64,000 nt of DNA from Marinobacter sp. AC-23. GTDB lineage: Bacteria > Pseudomonadota > Gammaproteobacteria > Pseudomonadales > Oleiphilaceae. How positions within the stretch are numbered: position 1 is the first letter of the stretch; each line of letters begins with the position of its first letter. Below, in pieces: positions 18,970 to 29,528 of this stretch. Below the pieces are notes generated by a model. It ran no database searches and had not been told where the DNA came from. It saw nothing but the letters and a program-made list of their open reading frames with translations. The position numbers were made by a program, and so were the translations under genes. The stretch is from NCBI RefSeq assembly GCF_001858325.1, contig NZ_MBPP01000001.1, positions 162,609 to 226,608 on the forward strand, written 5' to 3'.

Positions 18970-20856
18970 GTGCATCTTAAATTCGGTCAAAAGTTATTGG
19001 TCGCCTTCGGTATTCTACTCATCCTAATGATGGCTGCCCTGACAGTTTCCAGTAACCTTCGTTTAAAAAACACCACTGAAACCTACGTGGATGAGTTGAT
19101 CGAAAGCACAGCAGCCCAGAATACGTCCAGTATTGCAGAATGGCTCAATACGCGGCTTGTAATGACCGAAGCCACCGCCAAGGCGTTAGAAACGGTTGCC
19201 GACGACCAGCAGGCACGCTCCCTGCTTATGGCGATTTCCACAGGTGGTAACTTCAAGGATGTGTATGTGGGCCGTAACGATGGCTACATGTTGATGAAAA
19301 CGCAGGCAGATAGCGATTCGCTACCGGCGGACTACGACCCCCGCACCCGCCCTTGGTACCAAAAAGCAATGGACATGGGCCGTTCGTCTTTTACCCAGCC
19401 CTACCTGGATGCCAGTACTGGCGAGTTCGTTATTTCCAGCTTGGCACCTGTAACACGCGGGCCATATCAAGGTGTTGCTGGCGCTGACATTACCCTGACA
19501 GCCATCGATGACATGTTGTCTGTGATTGATCTGGCCGGTACGGGTTATGCCACCTTGATCAGCGATGAAGGCACCTTGCTTTATCATCCCGACCAAAAAC
19601 TTATTGGTAAGAACATTAGGGCATTAATTGGTGAGGCTCCAAATCTCACGGGCAAAGAACACACTTATGTGAAGGATGGCATCCCCTGGAATGCGAGCTT
19701 CCACCCGATTAGCCAGGCCCGCGGTGTGGACTGGTACCTGGGTACTTTTGTTAACGAGGATAAAATTAACGCCCCGCTACGCAGTGCCTTAACGACCGGC
19801 ATATTTATCGCCGTGATTGGGCTGCTGATTTCGCTGGTTGTGCTGCATTTGGGTATTCGTACGCTGATGACCCCGGTTCGCCAGTTGAACGCGGCCATGG
19901 CAGATATTGGCTCAAACGATGCAGACCTGACCCAGCGCCTGGACGACAGCGCCCGTGATGAATTTGGCCAGCTGGCTGCAAGCTTTAACCAGTTTGTGGA
20001 GAAAATCCACGAAGTAGTCCGTGAAGTGCAGCAAGGCAGTACCGAACTGGCCACCAATGTAACTGCCCTGCGAAACACCGCAAAAACGACCCGCACAAGT
20101 GTTCATAGCCAGCAAACAGAGGTGGATATGGTTGCGGCGGCTATCAATGAAATGTCCGCCGCTGCCAATGAAATTGCGCAGAACGCCCAACAAACAGCGG
20201 ATGCGGCGAACACCGCCGATGATGACAGCCGGGCGTCTCTGGAAACGGTATCCGCATCGCGAGATGCTGTACAGAAACTGTCTCGCGAAGTCAGCGCAGC
20301 TGCCGAAGTTATTGATGCTTTGGGCCGCGACGTTACGTCTATCACATCGGTGCTGGAGGTTATTCAGGGCATTGCTCAACAGACCAACCTGCTGGCCTTG
20401 AACGCAGCTATTGAAGCTGCAAGAGCCGGGGATGCCGGTCGTGGTTTTGCGGTGGTTGCCGATGAGGTGAGAAATCTTGCTCAGCGCACCCAAACCAGCA
20501 CTGAAGAAATCAACAGCATGATTGAGCGGCTGCAAAAAGGTGCCAGTGATGCGGTAGACGTTATGAAGGCTTCAACGGCCGTGTCTAACGTCAGCATGGA
20601 AAAGGCACAGGATGCTATGGATTCCCTGAACCGAATCGCCGACTCCATTACTGCCATCAGCCAGATGACCTCGCAGATTGCGACGGCTTCTGAAGAACAG
20701 ACGTCGGTTACCGAAGAGTTGAACGCATCAATTACCCGTATCGCCGACCAAGGCCAGGAAGCTGCAGCGGCAGCGAGCGAGAACGATGTATATAGCGGCC
20801 ATATTGAGCAGATAGGCCAAGCTCTTGATGGCAACGTTTCCCGCTTCCGGGTCTGA
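18970..20856 (+). CDS. methyl-accepting chemotaxis protein with dCache sensor domain
   Basis: Chemoreceptor: N-terminal membrane helix (about 8-28), periplasmic double-Cache domain containing [12 protein letters not shown] and [13 protein letters not shown], second helix ([20 protein letters not shown]), HAMP, and the signalling domain with the invariant hairpin around [21 protein letters not shown] start it at GTG 18970, which has TTGGAG seven bases upstream; the frame remains open from a TTG at 18958, inside that binding site. No C-terminal CheR-docking pentapeptide is seen. dCache domains usually bind amino acids, organic acids or amines; the ligand here is unknown. Confidence 0.92.
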   Translation: MHLKFGQKLLVAFGILLILMMAALTVSSNLRLKNTTETYVDELIESTAAQNTSSIAEWLNTRLVMTEATAKALETVADDQQARSLLMAISTGGNFKDVYVGRNDGYMLMKTQADSDSLPADYDPRTRPWYQKAMDMGRSSFTQPYLDASTGEFVISSLAPVTRGPYQGVAGADITLTAIDDMLSVIDLAGTGYATLISDEGTLLYHPDQKLIGKNIRALIGEAPNLTGKEHTYVKDGIPWNASFHPISQARGVDWYLGTFVNEDKINAPLRSALTTGIFIAVIGLLISLVVLHLGIRTLMTPVRQLNAAMADIGSNDADLTQRLDDSARDEFGQLAASFNQFVEKIHEVVREVQQGSTELATNVTALRNTAKTTRTSVHSQQTEVDMVAAAINEMSAAANEIAQNAQQTADAANTADDDSRASLETVSASRDAVQKLSREVSAAAEVIDALGRDVTSITSVLEVIQGIAQQTNLLALNAAIEAARAGDAGRGFAVVADEVRNLAQRTQTSTEEINSMIERLQKGASDAVDVMKASTAVSNVSMEKAQDAMDSLNRIADSITAISQMTSQIATASEEQTSVTEELNASITRIADQGQEAAAAASENDVYSGHIEQIGQALDGNVSRFRV

Positions 20857-20863
20857 CTTGGGG

Positions 20864-21874
20864 TCAGCGGCGAAGCATCTCGATGCGCCAGCGAAGGTTA
20901 TTTAGTGTCTGGCGCCCAACATTGCTCGACTCTTCACTCAAAAACGGGTTGTCGAGAACAATGATGGTGCGCCTACCGAGATCGAGGTTTTTGACCGCAG
21001 CACCGTAATACCGGTCAAGGAACACACTGAAGCTGCCATCCCGAATGGCACGCTCCATTCCCAGCTGTAAACGGTGAGCGGTTACCTGGTCGTCTGGGCC
21101 CACAAACAGATACGATGGCATGGGATAGGCCAACACAAGGCCGGGCTCTATGATCAGCTCGGGGTCATTTTCGAGTTGAAGATCGTTGGCAACCTCGCTG
21201 ACCCCCCTGGCAAAGCAATCAAAGCGCTTTTTCCTCAGCATTCCAAATAAAATTTCGTAGCGGGAGTGGGTGATCACCGAAATTTCGTTCTTTTTTAGAA
21301 CAGGGGTGTCGGGCCAGTGATCCCCTTGGCCAATGCGCACACCGCTTTCACGAAGATCCGCGAGGGAGTGTATACCCTGAAACAACGGAAGACTTTCAGG
21401 CATGATCACGCACACGCGAAAGCCAAGCAGCCCGCCGTCCACTGGAATCGGTACAGGGGTTAGAACGCTCTCGCGCTCTGCCGATGTCGCCACATTGGCG
21501 ATGTCTACCAGGCGGTGATCGCCCCGCTCCAGTTCGCGCAATGCCCGCCCCTGGCTCAGCTCACGGCTACGGAGAATGCGAAATTCCCCATACTCGGGCG
21601 TTTTTCTCAGTGCCAAATTTACTAAAGCGTAAATTGCGGGGCTGTCGTAATTCCGATACCACAGAATATAGTCGTGTGCAGAAGCGCTTACAGGATTGGC
21701 AAAGGCTGCGGATGTTGCGGGCGCCAAGGGCGTCTCAACAATACCTTTGACCCGACTCGCGTGGGTGAAGCCGCTCCATAAGAAGACACAAAGGAACGCC
21801 AGAGAGAGCCCGGTGACCGCAAACGGTTTTAAGCCCACATGGCTGCGGGCTAAAGAGCTGAGGGCATATCGCAC
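20864..21874 (-). CDS. periplasmic solute-binding-like protein
   Basis: A 336-residue protein with an N-terminal hydrophobic signal or anchor (TGLSLAFLCVFLWSGF, about residues 22-38) followed by a region resembling the type-2 periplasmic binding fold (GLLGFRVCVIMPESLPLFQG, LADLRESGVRIGQGDHWPD, RFDCFARGVSEVANDL). It has no ABC transporter partner nearby, and similar stand-alone proteins serve as sensors or are of unknown use. Tail to tail with the chemoreceptor, 7 bases apart. Confidence 0.65.
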   Translation of the reverse strand: MRYALSSLARSHVGLKPFAVTGLSLAFLCVFLWSGFTHASRVKGIVETPLAPATSAAFANPVSASAHDYILWYRNYDSPAIYALVNLALRKTPEYGEFRILRSRELSQGRALRELERGDHRLVDIANVATSAERESVLTPVPIPVDGGLLGFRVCVIMPESLPLFQGIHSLADLRESGVRIGQGDHWPDTPVLKKNEISVITHSRYEILFGMLRKKRFDCFARGVSEVANDLQLENDPELIIEPGLVLAYPMPSYLFVGPDDQVTAHRLQLGMERAIRDGSFSVFLDRYYGAAVKNLDLGRRTIIVLDNPFLSEESSNVGRQTLNNLRWRIEMLRR

Positions 21875-22082
21875 TATCCGAATCCTTTTGAATATTTTAC
21901 TGAATCCGTTCCAGCAGCCAACAAGCCGGCTGCGCTGTCACAATCAACATATTTCCGATCCTGACACTTTAGATCAGAAAGCGACGGCGGAGCGGTGAAT
22001 CCTTTCAAAATATTGTAAAAGAGTGTTGCGATGTGTGTCGGGCGTTGTAATCATCTGACGCAACCAAAATATCAGGAGCGGA

Positions 22083-22670
22083 ATGATGGCCTTAATAGAC
22101 AGTATTATCGGGGCAACCGGGCAATGGATTTCCACTACAAATCCCAAGGCAACCCTGGCGCAACCGGTGGAGTGGCTAAAGAAAACCGGAGGCTATGCAG
22201 CCGTTAACCGCCTCATAGGGCTGTCGATCCCGTTCGCGCCCCGCAATCGGTTCAGCGTGGAAGAAGTCCGCCCCGGCTACGTGCGTGCGCGCATTCAACT
22301 TAAAGGCAACAAAAACCACTTTGGCAGCCTGTATGCCGGTGCCTACTTTCTTGTGGCAGAAATTCCTGGTGGGGTGTTGACGCTGTTTGATCTTGGCCCG
22401 GCCTACACGCCGATCCTGAAAGAAATGACCCTGCAGTTCCTGCTGCCAGCAAATTCGGATGTCACTGTGGAGTTCTCTTTGTCTCCCGAAGAGGTAGCCG
22501 GGATTCTTGCGGATGCCGATGCCACAGGTCGGGCGAAGTTCACTCTGGAAGGAGAGCTGCGCGACATGGAGGGCAATCACGTTGCTACATCCATCGCGCA
22601 GTACCGGGTTCGCAAGAAGGGCTTTCAGCCGCTGTATAAAGAACAGATTGGGGCGTTGCCTCAGGCCTGA
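22083..22670 (+). CDS. DUF4442/hotdog-fold thioesterase-like protein
   Basis: A 195-residue protein with the hotdog pattern: [20 protein letters not shown] resembles the catalytic-helix region (N-H-x-G-S-x-x-A) of PaaI/YiiD-type thioesterases, followed by [21 protein letters not shown]4442 members are annotated as YiiD-C or PaaI-like; the substrate is unknown. Start ATG 22083 after CAGGAGCGGA. The 3' end overlaps the convergent recQ by 10 bases. Confidence 0.8.
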   Translation: MMALIDSIIGATGQWISTTNPKATLAQPVEWLKKTGGYAAVNRLIGLSIPFAPRNRFSVEEVRPGYVRARIQLKGNKNHFGSLYAGAYFLVAEIPGGVLTLFDLGPAYTPILKEMTLQFLLPANSDVTVEFSLSPEEVAGILADADATGRAKFTLEGELRDMEGNHVATSIAQYRVRKKGFQPLYKEQIGALPQA

Positions 22671-24529
22671 TCTAACTGCGCAATGGCGGCGAGGAAAATT
22701 TCGCCGTATTTCTCTAGCTTGGCTGCGCCCACGCCGCTTACGCCGGCAAGATCATCAAGCGTTTGTGGTTTGCGCTCAAGCATGTCGAACAGGGTGGTGT
22801 CGTGAAAAATAACGTAGGGTGGCACCCCCTGTTTATCCGCAAGCTCCTTGCGGCAGGCCCGCAATGCTTCCCAGCCGACGTGATCGGTAACCTGATCTTT
22901 CACCGCGCTGCCGGTTCTTCCACCTGAGGCGCGGCCAACCGATTTTTTAACCTCCGGGTCTTTGCGCAGCTCAACCTTATGTTCGCCTTTTAGCAGTGGC
23001 CTGCATTGCTCGGTAAGTTGTAAAGCGCCATAGCCTTCGGGATCAGCCCGCAGGTAGCCGTTAGCCACCAATTGACGGAATACTGACTTCCATTCGTTAA
23101 CAGACAACTCGGTTCCGATGCCGTAGGTTGATACCTGGTGATGCCCGGATTGCTTCACCCGTTCGTTTTCCGAGCCGCGCAACACATCAATCAGGTAGGT
23201 AACGCCAAAGCGCTGGCCAGTGCGGAACACACAAGACAGAGCTTTTTGTACGGCTACAGTGCCGTCCCAGGTTTCCGGTGGGTTCAGGCAGGTGTCGCAG
23301 TTACCGCAGGGGGTCTCCAATTCATCACCAAAATAATTCAGCAAGACTTGCCGGCGGCATTTGGTGACCTCACAAAGGCCCAGCATGGCATCCAGCTTTT
23401 GCCGCTCTATACGCTTAAAGTGATCATTACCCTGGGATGCTTCCAACATCTGCCGCAGCTTGATGACATCTTGTAGGCCGTAGACCATCCACGCAGTAGA
23501 TGGGTTTCCGTCACGACCCGCACGGCCGGTTTCCTGATAATAGGCTTCCAGGCTTTTAGGTAAATCAAGATGCGCCACAAAGCGCACATCGGGTTTATCA
23601 ATGCCCATGCCGAACGCTATGGTAGCAACGATAATCACGCCGTCTTCCCGCAGAAAACGTTCTTGGTGATGGGCCCTGTCGTTCGCAGGAAGCCCGGCAT
23701 GGTAGGGCAGAGCGGTATAGCCTTTTTGCGCCAGCATCTTTGCGGTGGCATCAACTTTGTTACGGGATAAGCAGTAAACAATCCCGCAATGCTCTTCATG
23801 TTCTGCTTTTATAAACTCAAGCAGCTGCTTGTTTGCATTAGTTTTTGGCGCAATACGATACTGAATGTTTGGGCGATCAAAGCCACTAATAAAGTGCCGT
23901 GCTTCTGTAAGAGAGAGCCTTTCTGCAATTTCTTTGCGAGTGCGTTCGTCGGCTGTCGCCGTTAACGCAACCCGGGGAATTGACGGGAATTCGTTGGCCA
24001 GTACCGCAAGCTGCAAGTAATCGGAGCGGAAATCATGCCCCCACTGGGACACGCAGTGAGCTTCGTCGATGGCAAACAACGAGATAGACGCATCGTGTAG
24101 CAACTCAAGAGTACGGGGTTGTATCAGCCGCTCTGGTGCGCAATACAGAAGATCCAACTCGCCAGTGCTCAGCGCATATTCCGTAGCGCGAGCTTGCTCA
24201 AAATCCATGGTGGAATTCAAAAATGCCGCCCGCACACCCAGTTCGCGAAGGGCCGCAACCTGGTCTTGCATCAAGGCGATCAGTGGCGAGATAACAATGG
24301 CGGTACCTGAGCGAACAAGGGCAGGTACCTGATAACAAAGCGATTTACCACCGCCGGTGGGCATCAACACCAGCGCATCACCGCCAGACGCCACTTCGTG
24401 GATAATCTCCCCCTGCAGCGGCCGGAAGGATTCATACCCGAAAACCTCGTGCAAAACCTGCTCGGGGCTTCTGCCTGAGGTAGTGGGTCGCTCGGCAGAA
24501 AGCTGTTCAAAGTCCTGATCGGGATACAT
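22661..24529 (-). CDS. recQ: ATP-dependent DNA helicase RecQ
   Basis: A 622-residue 3'-5' DNA helicase of recombination and replication-fork repair. Helicase core: Walker [21 protein letters not shown] box [17 protein letters not shown], motif [14 protein letters not shown]. The RecQ-C-terminal zinc region has its four cysteines ([23 protein letters not shown]). The C-terminal HRDC domain is complete ([20 protein letters not shown]). Length and domain order match E. coli RecQ. Monocistronic. Confidence 0.97.
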   Translation of the reverse strand: MYPDQDFEQLSAERPTTSGRSPEQVLHEVFGYESFRPLQGEIIHEVASGGDALVLMPTGGGKSLCYQVPALVRSGTAIVISPLIALMQDQVAALRELGVRAAFLNSTMDFEQARATEYALSTGELDLLYCAPERLIQPRTLELLHDASISLFAIDEAHCVSQWGHDFRSDYLQLAVLANEFPSIPRVALTATADERTRKEIAERLSLTEARHFISGFDRPNIQYRIAPKTNANKQLLEFIKAEHEEHCGIVYCLSRNKVDATAKMLAQKGYTALPYHAGLPANDRAHHQERFLREDGVIIVATIAFGMGIDKPDVRFVAHLDLPKSLEAYYQETGRAGRDGNPSTAWMVYGLQDVIKLRQMLEASQGNDHFKRIERQKLDAMLGLCEVTKCRRQVLLNYFGDELETPCGNCDTCLNPPETWDGTVAVQKALSCVFRTGQRFGVTYLIDVLRGSENERVKQSGHHQVSTYGIGTELSVNEWKSVFRQLVANGYLRADPEGYGALQLTEQCRPLLKGEHKVELRKDPEVKKSVGRASGGRTGSAVKDQVTDHVGWEALRACRKELADKQGVPPYVIFHDTTLFDMLERKPQTLDDLAGVSGVGAAKLEKYGEIFLAAIAQLDQA

Positions 24530-24716
24530 AGAATAACCGGTTAATCGCGAAGCTGAGGTGAAATCTGGAAGCGGATCATACCAGATTCAGCGCAAGGAAT
24601 GGCCGGTTCGAGTAGCTTTTGGGAGGCAAAGACAAGGAAGAAACGATACAATACCGCGGTTTTAAACTACCGCTTCGCGGCTTACCACAACGGTTACAGA
24701 CAAGAACAGGGCATTC

Positions 24717-25910
24717 ATGCAGGAATTTGACGCCATCCGTCCCTATTCGGACGAAGAAACCGGCCCGGCAATTCAACGGTTGGTCAACGACCAGGAATTT
24801 TTGGATATGGTCGGGCGCTTCAAGTCGCCGTTACTGGCTCGCTGGGCCCCGGCACCTTTGCGGTTTTTTACGCGGCGCTGGCTGGCTAGCCGCTTTGGCC
24901 ACTTCATACAGGTAGACGACCTGCAGGCCGGGCTTTCGGGCTACATTGGTGAATTGATTGAAAGCACCACCACCCGCGTAACAACCAGCGGCATAGAGAA
25001 CCTCAGCAAGCAGGGCGCCTATCTGCTTATATCCAATCACCGGGATATCGTGTTCGATCCTATGGTGATCAACTATTTGCTATTTCGTAACGGCCTGCGC
25101 ACAACACGCATCGCCATTGGCGACAACCTCTTGGCCAACCGTGTATTTGCTGAAATGATGCGGCTAAACAAGAGTTTTATCGTTCGCCGAGATATGACCA
25201 GCCCCCGTGAAATGCGCGACGCCTACATTACGCTTTCTGGTTTCATCAACCACAGCATCGCAAGCAATGAGAATATCTGGATTGCCCAACGGGAAGGGCG
25301 CGCCAAGGATGGCCGGGATTTCACCGATCCTGCGATCATCAAAATGTTCTACATGAGCTGCAAAAAAAGCGGTTTGAGCTTTGCGGAGGCCATGAACAAA
25401 CTCCGCATCGTTCCTGTGTCCATATCCTATGAATACGATCCATGCGATGTCGACAAAGCCCGCGAGCTTGAAACCAAGGCCCGTGCCGGCAGCTATAAGA
25501 AGACGGAAGGGGAAGATACAGAGCAGATCATGAAAGGCCTCACTGAGTTTAAGGGCCATGTGCACGTTCACTTTGGATCCCCAATCGTTGATGCACCCGA
25601 GAACGCCAAAGAGCTTGCCGGGTTAATTAACAGGGAAATACACGCGAACTATCACCTGCACGCGTCTAACCTTGTGGCCTACGAAAAACGAGGGCTTCAC
25701 TCCCCGGAGGCGAAGGATCTCAAAGATGTGCGCGAAACTGTCGTAACTGCGGGGGACGAGTCAGCAGAAGACATGGAGGCCGCCCGCCACGAAATGGACA
25801 AGAGGTTGGAGGCTTGTGATCCCGCTATTCGCCCCTACCTACTAGACATGTATGCCAACCCGGTGCAGACCGCGCTGGATGCAAATGCCAGTCAAAACAG
25901 CCTGGATTAA
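24717..25910 (+). CDS. 1-acyl-sn-glycerol-3-phosphate acyltransferase-like protein
   Basis: A 397-residue membrane-associated acyltransferase of the PlsC superfamily. The catalytic block reads LLISNHRDIVFDPMVINYLL, with His and Asp as in the NHxxxxD motif (spaced by one more residue than the strict HX4D), followed by ADD-type substrate block SFIVRRDMTSPREMRDAY and WIAQREGRAKDG. It probably transfers an acyl chain in lipid synthesis or remodelling; the acceptor is not evident. It is followed by the carboxylesterase gene with a 35-base gap. Confidence 0.85.
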   Translation: MQEFDAIRPYSDEETGPAIQRLVNDQEFLDMVGRFKSPLLARWAPAPLRFFTRRWLASRFGHFIQVDDLQAGLSGYIGELIESTTTRVTTSGIENLSKQGAYLLISNHRDIVFDPMVINYLLFRNGLRTTRIAIGDNLLANRVFAEMMRLNKSFIVRRDMTSPREMRDAYITLSGFINHSIASNENIWIAQREGRAKDGRDFTDPAIIKMFYMSCKKSGLSFAEAMNKLRIVPVSISYEYDPCDVDKARELETKARAGSYKKTEGEDTEQIMKGLTEFKGHVHVHFGSPIVDAPENAKELAGLINREIHANYHLHASNLVAYEKRGLHSPEAKDLKDVRETVVTAGDESAEDMEAARHEMDKRLEACDPAIRPYLLDMYANPVQTALDANASQNSLD

Positions 25911-25945
25911 CCCGGACAATATTCCTTTTCAAAACGAGGTACTGT

Positions 25946-26605
25946 GTGCAGGATCTTCAATATATTGAGATAGAAACCCAGCCCAATCCAACCGCCGCCG
26001 TTATCTGGTTGCACGGGCTTGGTGCCAGTGGTCACGATTTTGAACCTGTAGTACCAGAGCTAGGTTTGCCCGACGACGCTGCCGTGCGATTTATATTCCC
26101 GCACGCACCCAATTTGCCGGTAACCATCAACGGCGGCATGAGTATGCCCGCCTGGTATGACATAAAGGCCATGGACATTGACCGAGTTGTGGACACCGAC
26201 CAGTTGATGGATTCCTCCCGGGCCGTGGGCAAACTGGTTGATCGGGAAATTGAGCGCGGCATTCCTGCCGAGAACATTGTTATTGCCGGGTTCTCACAGG
26301 GTGGGGCGGTTGCCTACGAACTAGGCCTTACATACCCCAAGCGGTTGGCAGGTATTCTGGCGCTCTCTACCTACTTCGCCACGGCGAAAACCGTGCAGCC
26401 TTCAGAAGCAAACGCAAGTATTCCGATCAACGTGTATCACGGAACGGCCGACCCGATGGTTCCCGAAGCGCTTGGTGAGCGCAGCGTGGAGGCGCTCAAA
26501 GAAATGGGCTACGAGCCAGCCTATATGACCTTCCCAATGGAGCACAGCGTGTGCCTTGAGGAGGTTCTGGAGATAGGGCGTTTTATCCGTAAACACGCAC
26601 TGTAA
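25946..26605 (+). CDS. carboxylesterase (alpha/beta hydrolase, phospholipase/carboxylesterase family)
   Basis: A 219-residue cytoplasmic esterase. The fold's signs are all present: HGLGASGHDFEPVV oxyanion loop, nucleophile GFSQGGAVAY, acid in YHGTADPMVP and base in FPMEHSVCLEE. It starts at GTG 25946 with CGAGGT upstream. Homologues hydrolyse short-chain acyl esters and some deacylate lipids or proteins. Just downstream of the acyltransferase gene, with which it may be co-transcribed. Confidence 0.92.
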   Translation: MQDLQYIEIETQPNPTAAVIWLHGLGASGHDFEPVVPELGLPDDAAVRFIFPHAPNLPVTINGGMSMPAWYDIKAMDIDRVVDTDQLMDSSRAVGKLVDREIERGIPAENIVIAGFSQGGAVAYELGLTYPKRLAGILALSTYFATAKTVQPSEANASIPINVYHGTADPMVPEALGERSVEALKEMGYEPAYMTFPMEHSVCLEEVLEIGRFIRKHAL

Positions 26606-26620
26606 AACCCCATGAGACAC

Positions 26621-26650
26621 GCCGGCATTCAGCTACGCCAGAATGCCGGC
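26621..26650. terminator. possible bidirectional terminator hairpin
   Basis: Perfect inverted repeat GCCGGCATTC (26621-26630) and GAATGCCGGC (26641-26650) with a 10-base loop between the convergent carboxylesterase and trkH genes. The trkH stop lies within it. No long T run follows in either direction, so termination strength is uncertain. Confidence 0.4.
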
Positions 26651-28137
26651 GAAAACACGATCACCACGCTTAAAATTTCGAGCCGCCCCATCAGCATGCC
26701 AACAGCCAGAATCCACTTGGCAGGATCGGGCAGGGGGCCGAAGTTCCCCGCAGGACCTATGATCTCACCCAGCCCTGGGCCTACGTTGGTGAGTGCGGTA
26801 AGCGCACCAGTCAAAGAGGTCACAAAATCGAGCTGCATAGCGGCCAACGATACTGTGATCAACAACAGGCAAAGCAGGAAGATAAAGGTATAGGCGATCA
26901 TCGACGCAATAATGTCGTCACTGACCGCCCGGCCGTTGTAGTTACGGGTCAGCACGGCGCGCGGGTGCAATAAGCGAATCAATTGCTCACGCAGTATGAT
27001 CAGTGAAAGCTGGAAACGGAAAATCTTCATTCCGCCAGACGTGGAGCCAGAACACCCGCCGATAAACATCAGGAAGAAAAACAACACAAACGCTAACGGC
27101 CCCCATGCAGAGTAATCCTCAGATGCGTAGCCGGTTGTTGTCACCACAGATGTCACGTTGAACAAAGTGGATATGTAATTATGAATTGGGTCGAAAGGCA
27201 CCGGCGATACAGCCCAGCGATAGAGAGTTAAAAGCGCCGGTATAACCAGCAGTATGGTTATAAACAGTCTGACCTGCTGATCCTTGAATAGCACCCCCCG
27301 TTGGCCATGGAGCTCACGCACAAAGAGGAAGAACGGCAGGCTGCCAATCATCATGAAAAATGAAGCCTCTACCAGTATCAAATCGTTGAATTTGCCCATG
27401 CTCAAATCCGACGTGGAGAAGCCACCCGTGGCAATACTGGTTAAGCCGTGGTTAAAGGCATCAAACAGTGTCATGCCCGACAGCCAATAGGTTAAGACTG
27501 CTGTTGTGGAAAATATAAGATAAACGAAGAGCAGCCCACGGCTGAGTGTTTTCATTCTGGGCAGTGCTTTATCTGTCCACTCTGAAGACTCGGTGGCAAA
27601 CAAACGCATGCCCCCAACACGCAAGAATGGAAGCACGGCTACGAACATGCCAATTATCCCGATCCCGCCTATCCACTGCAGAATAGAGCGCCACAGAAGC
27701 AAGTCTTTATCCATGGAGTCCAGGCCGCTGAATACAGTGGCGCCTGTGGTAGTAATGCCTGAAGCGCCCTCAAAGAAAGCATCTGCAGCAGAAATGCCGT
27801 CGTCACTGAGGTAAAAAGGAAGAGCAGAAAGTAACGCGATGATGAACCAGGACGACACGGTAAGCACGAACATATACCGTGGTTTCAAATCTCGGGGCTT
27901 TCGGTAAGTGGAGGCAATGCCCAGCATGCCAATGCTGAAAACGATAACGGCAGATTCCACAAACGACGCCGCATTCGGCGCTTCCGAGCCGAGCATCAGA
28001 AATACTGGTAGCGTCATGAATATGCTTAGCAGCACAAACATAATGCTTACAATAAATATTACAGGGTAAAGGTTTCTCAATGGATGCCCGAGCCAGCTGA
28101 ACCGAGAGAGTGCGCCAGAATACCTGTGGGGGAACAC
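26629..28137 (-). CDS. trkH: TrkH-family potassium uptake protein
   Basis: A 502-residue K+ translocating subunit with four selectivity-filter-like repeats: ASGITTTGATVFSGL, TSIATGGFSTSD, TSVVTTTGYASED and TALTNVGPGLGE. Conserved GCSGSTSGGMKIFRF is present. It needs the TrkA NAD-binding regulator, which is not encoded in this window. Start ATG 28137. Its 3' end lies inside a 10-bp inverted repeat shared with the convergent carboxylesterase. Confidence 0.95.
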   Translation of the reverse strand: MFPHRYSGALSRFSWLGHPLRNLYPVIFIVSIMFVLLSIFMTLPVFLMLGSEAPNAASFVESAVIVFSIGMLGIASTYRKPRDLKPRYMFVLTVSSWFIIALLSALPFYLSDDGISAADAFFEGASGITTTGATVFSGLDSMDKDLLLWRSILQWIGGIGIIGMFVAVLPFLRVGGMRLFATESSEWTDKALPRMKTLSRGLLFVYLIFSTTAVLTYWLSGMTLFDAFNHGLTSIATGGFSTSDLSMGKFNDLILVEASFFMMIGSLPFFLFVRELHGQRGVLFKDQQVRLFITILLVIPALLTLYRWAVSPVPFDPIHNYISTLFNVTSVVTTTGYASEDYSAWGPLAFVLFFFLMFIGGCSGSTSGGMKIFRFQLSLIILREQLIRLLHPRAVLTRNYNGRAVSDDIIASMIAYTFIFLLCLLLITVSLAAMQLDFVTSLTGALTALTNVGPGLGEIIGPAGNFGPLPDPAKWILAVGMLMGRLEILSVVIVFSPAFWRS

Positions 28138-28290
28138 ATCCGCAAGGTAACTCCCGGCTTATTGCTTGATTACCTAGGGATTAAAACACCGTCAGTAAGC
28201 GCGCTATCGCGGCTCTGCGTATGGAAAAGCGGCGCAGATTGATGCAGTCTTAATAACAGATAGCCATTGGGCCTAACCGGGAAATCAACG

Positions 28291-28866
28291 TTGAACCATC
28301 TTGCACACCTTTTTCTTGCCCCCGACTCGCCCGAAGCGCGAGTGGGTAGTGTTCTTGGGGATTTTACCCGGGGCGTGGATTTGGCGGCGCTCCCATATTC
28401 CGTAAGGCTGGGTGTTCGCCATCACTTAGCCGTAGACAGCTTTACGGATAAACACCCAGATGTGTTGGCCAGCAAGAGACTTTTTTCTGCACAGCGCCGC
28501 AGGTTTTCGGGAGTCGCGCTGGATGTTCTTTACGACCACTTTCTTTTACGCCATTGGGACAAGTTTACCGATGTCGATCAGCACACCTTTATACGCACCG
28601 TGTATACCGAGTTGCAGAACAACGAAAACCTGATGTCGCCCGCCATGAGCAGAACAACCCGCCACATGGTGCGCAACGACTGGTTTGGATCCTACCGCAA
28701 TCTGGACAACATTGGTTATGCCCTGGACAGAGTGGCTGAACGCATCCGCTTCCATAATGCGTTTGCCGGAATCATTGAAGAAATACGGCCACTGCACTCA
28801 GAGCTTGAAGAACGTTTTTTAAGTTTTTTTCCGGATTTACAATCATTTGCAGGAGGAATTGAATGA
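28291..28866 (+). CDS. acpH: acyl carrier protein phosphodiesterase
   Basis: A 191-residue enzyme of the HD-like ACP hydrolase family, which removes phosphopantetheine from acyl carrier protein. The family start M-N-H/Y-L-A-H-L-F-L-A is seen at TTG 28291 (NHLAHLFLAP), followed by GSVLGDFTRG and RHHLAVDSFTDKH. A frame extension to 28267 exists, but homologues begin at this TTG. The stop overlaps the downstream gene start (ATGA). Confidence 0.85.
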   Translation: MNHLAHLFLAPDSPEARVGSVLGDFTRGVDLAALPYSVRLGVRHHLAVDSFTDKHPDVLASKRLFSAQRRRFSGVALDVLYDHFLLRHWDKFTDVDQHTFIRTVYTELQNNENLMSPAMSRTTRHMVRNDWFGSYRNLDNIGYALDRVAERIRFHNAFAGIIEEIRPLHSELEERFLSFFPDLQSFAGGIE

Positions 28867-29486
28867 AGTTTCTGATCCCTTTGTCACTCGCTACGGCGCT
28901 CATTATCCCCACAGTGACCCTGGCAGAAACAGCGCCAAAAAACGATGCCACTGTTCCCGAAACTCTCGGCTTCGTAGAGTGGGTGGTAATGAACGACACA
29001 GGCCTAAGGCTAAAAGCCCGGCTGGATACAGGCGCTAAAACTTCATCGCTACACGCGGTGAATGTAGAAGGGTTTGAGCAAGATGGACAGAAATGGGTGA
29101 AATTCCAAATTCCGCTGGCCGACCACAAAGATCACCCGGTGGACGACGAAAGCAACATTGACCAAGAAGAGATCATTCTTGAGCTTGAGCGACCAGTAGA
29201 GCGCACGGTGCTGATAAAGCGCAAAGGCGCGCCATCCCAAAGACGCTACGTTGTGATGATGGATTTCTGCATTGCCGGAACCAGCCACGAAACCCAATTT
29301 TCACTGACCGACCGCGGCAACTTCTCCTACCCAGTCTTGTTAGGGCGCCGATTTATGAGGGACGACAACATATTGATCGACTCTGCGGACAGCTTTATCG
29401 CCAAGAAAGAGTGTGAGTACATGAGCCTGGAAGAGCTTGTGGAAAAGCAGCAGGCAAAAATTGTTAAGGCTGATGAAACAACCTAG
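28863..29486 (+). CDS. retropepsin-like aspartic protease (RimK-associated ATP-dependent zinc protease family)
   Basis: A 207-residue exported protein: signal peptide at about 1-21 (ending LAETAP), then a pepsin-like half with RLDTGAKTSSLHA as the catalytic DTGA loop and YPVLLGRRFMRDD as the C-terminal Psi motif. The family is named after partners of the RimK ligase in some genomes, but ATP use is unproven. Coupled to acpH by a 4-base overlap. The signal peptide implies a periplasmic function. Confidence 0.85.
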   Translation: MKFLIPLSLATALIIPTVTLAETAPKNDATVPETLGFVEWVVMNDTGLRLKARLDTGAKTSSLHAVNVEGFEQDGQKWVKFQIPLADHKDHPVDDESNIDQEEIILELERPVERTVLIKRKGAPSQRRYVVMMDFCIAGTSHETQFSLTDRGNFSYPVLLGRRFMRDDNILIDSADSFIAKKECEYMSLEELVEKQQAKIVKADETT

Positions 29487-29528
29487 CAGGTGGATTAGGA
29501 TTAATATTACTGACGGTCTACCGAAACA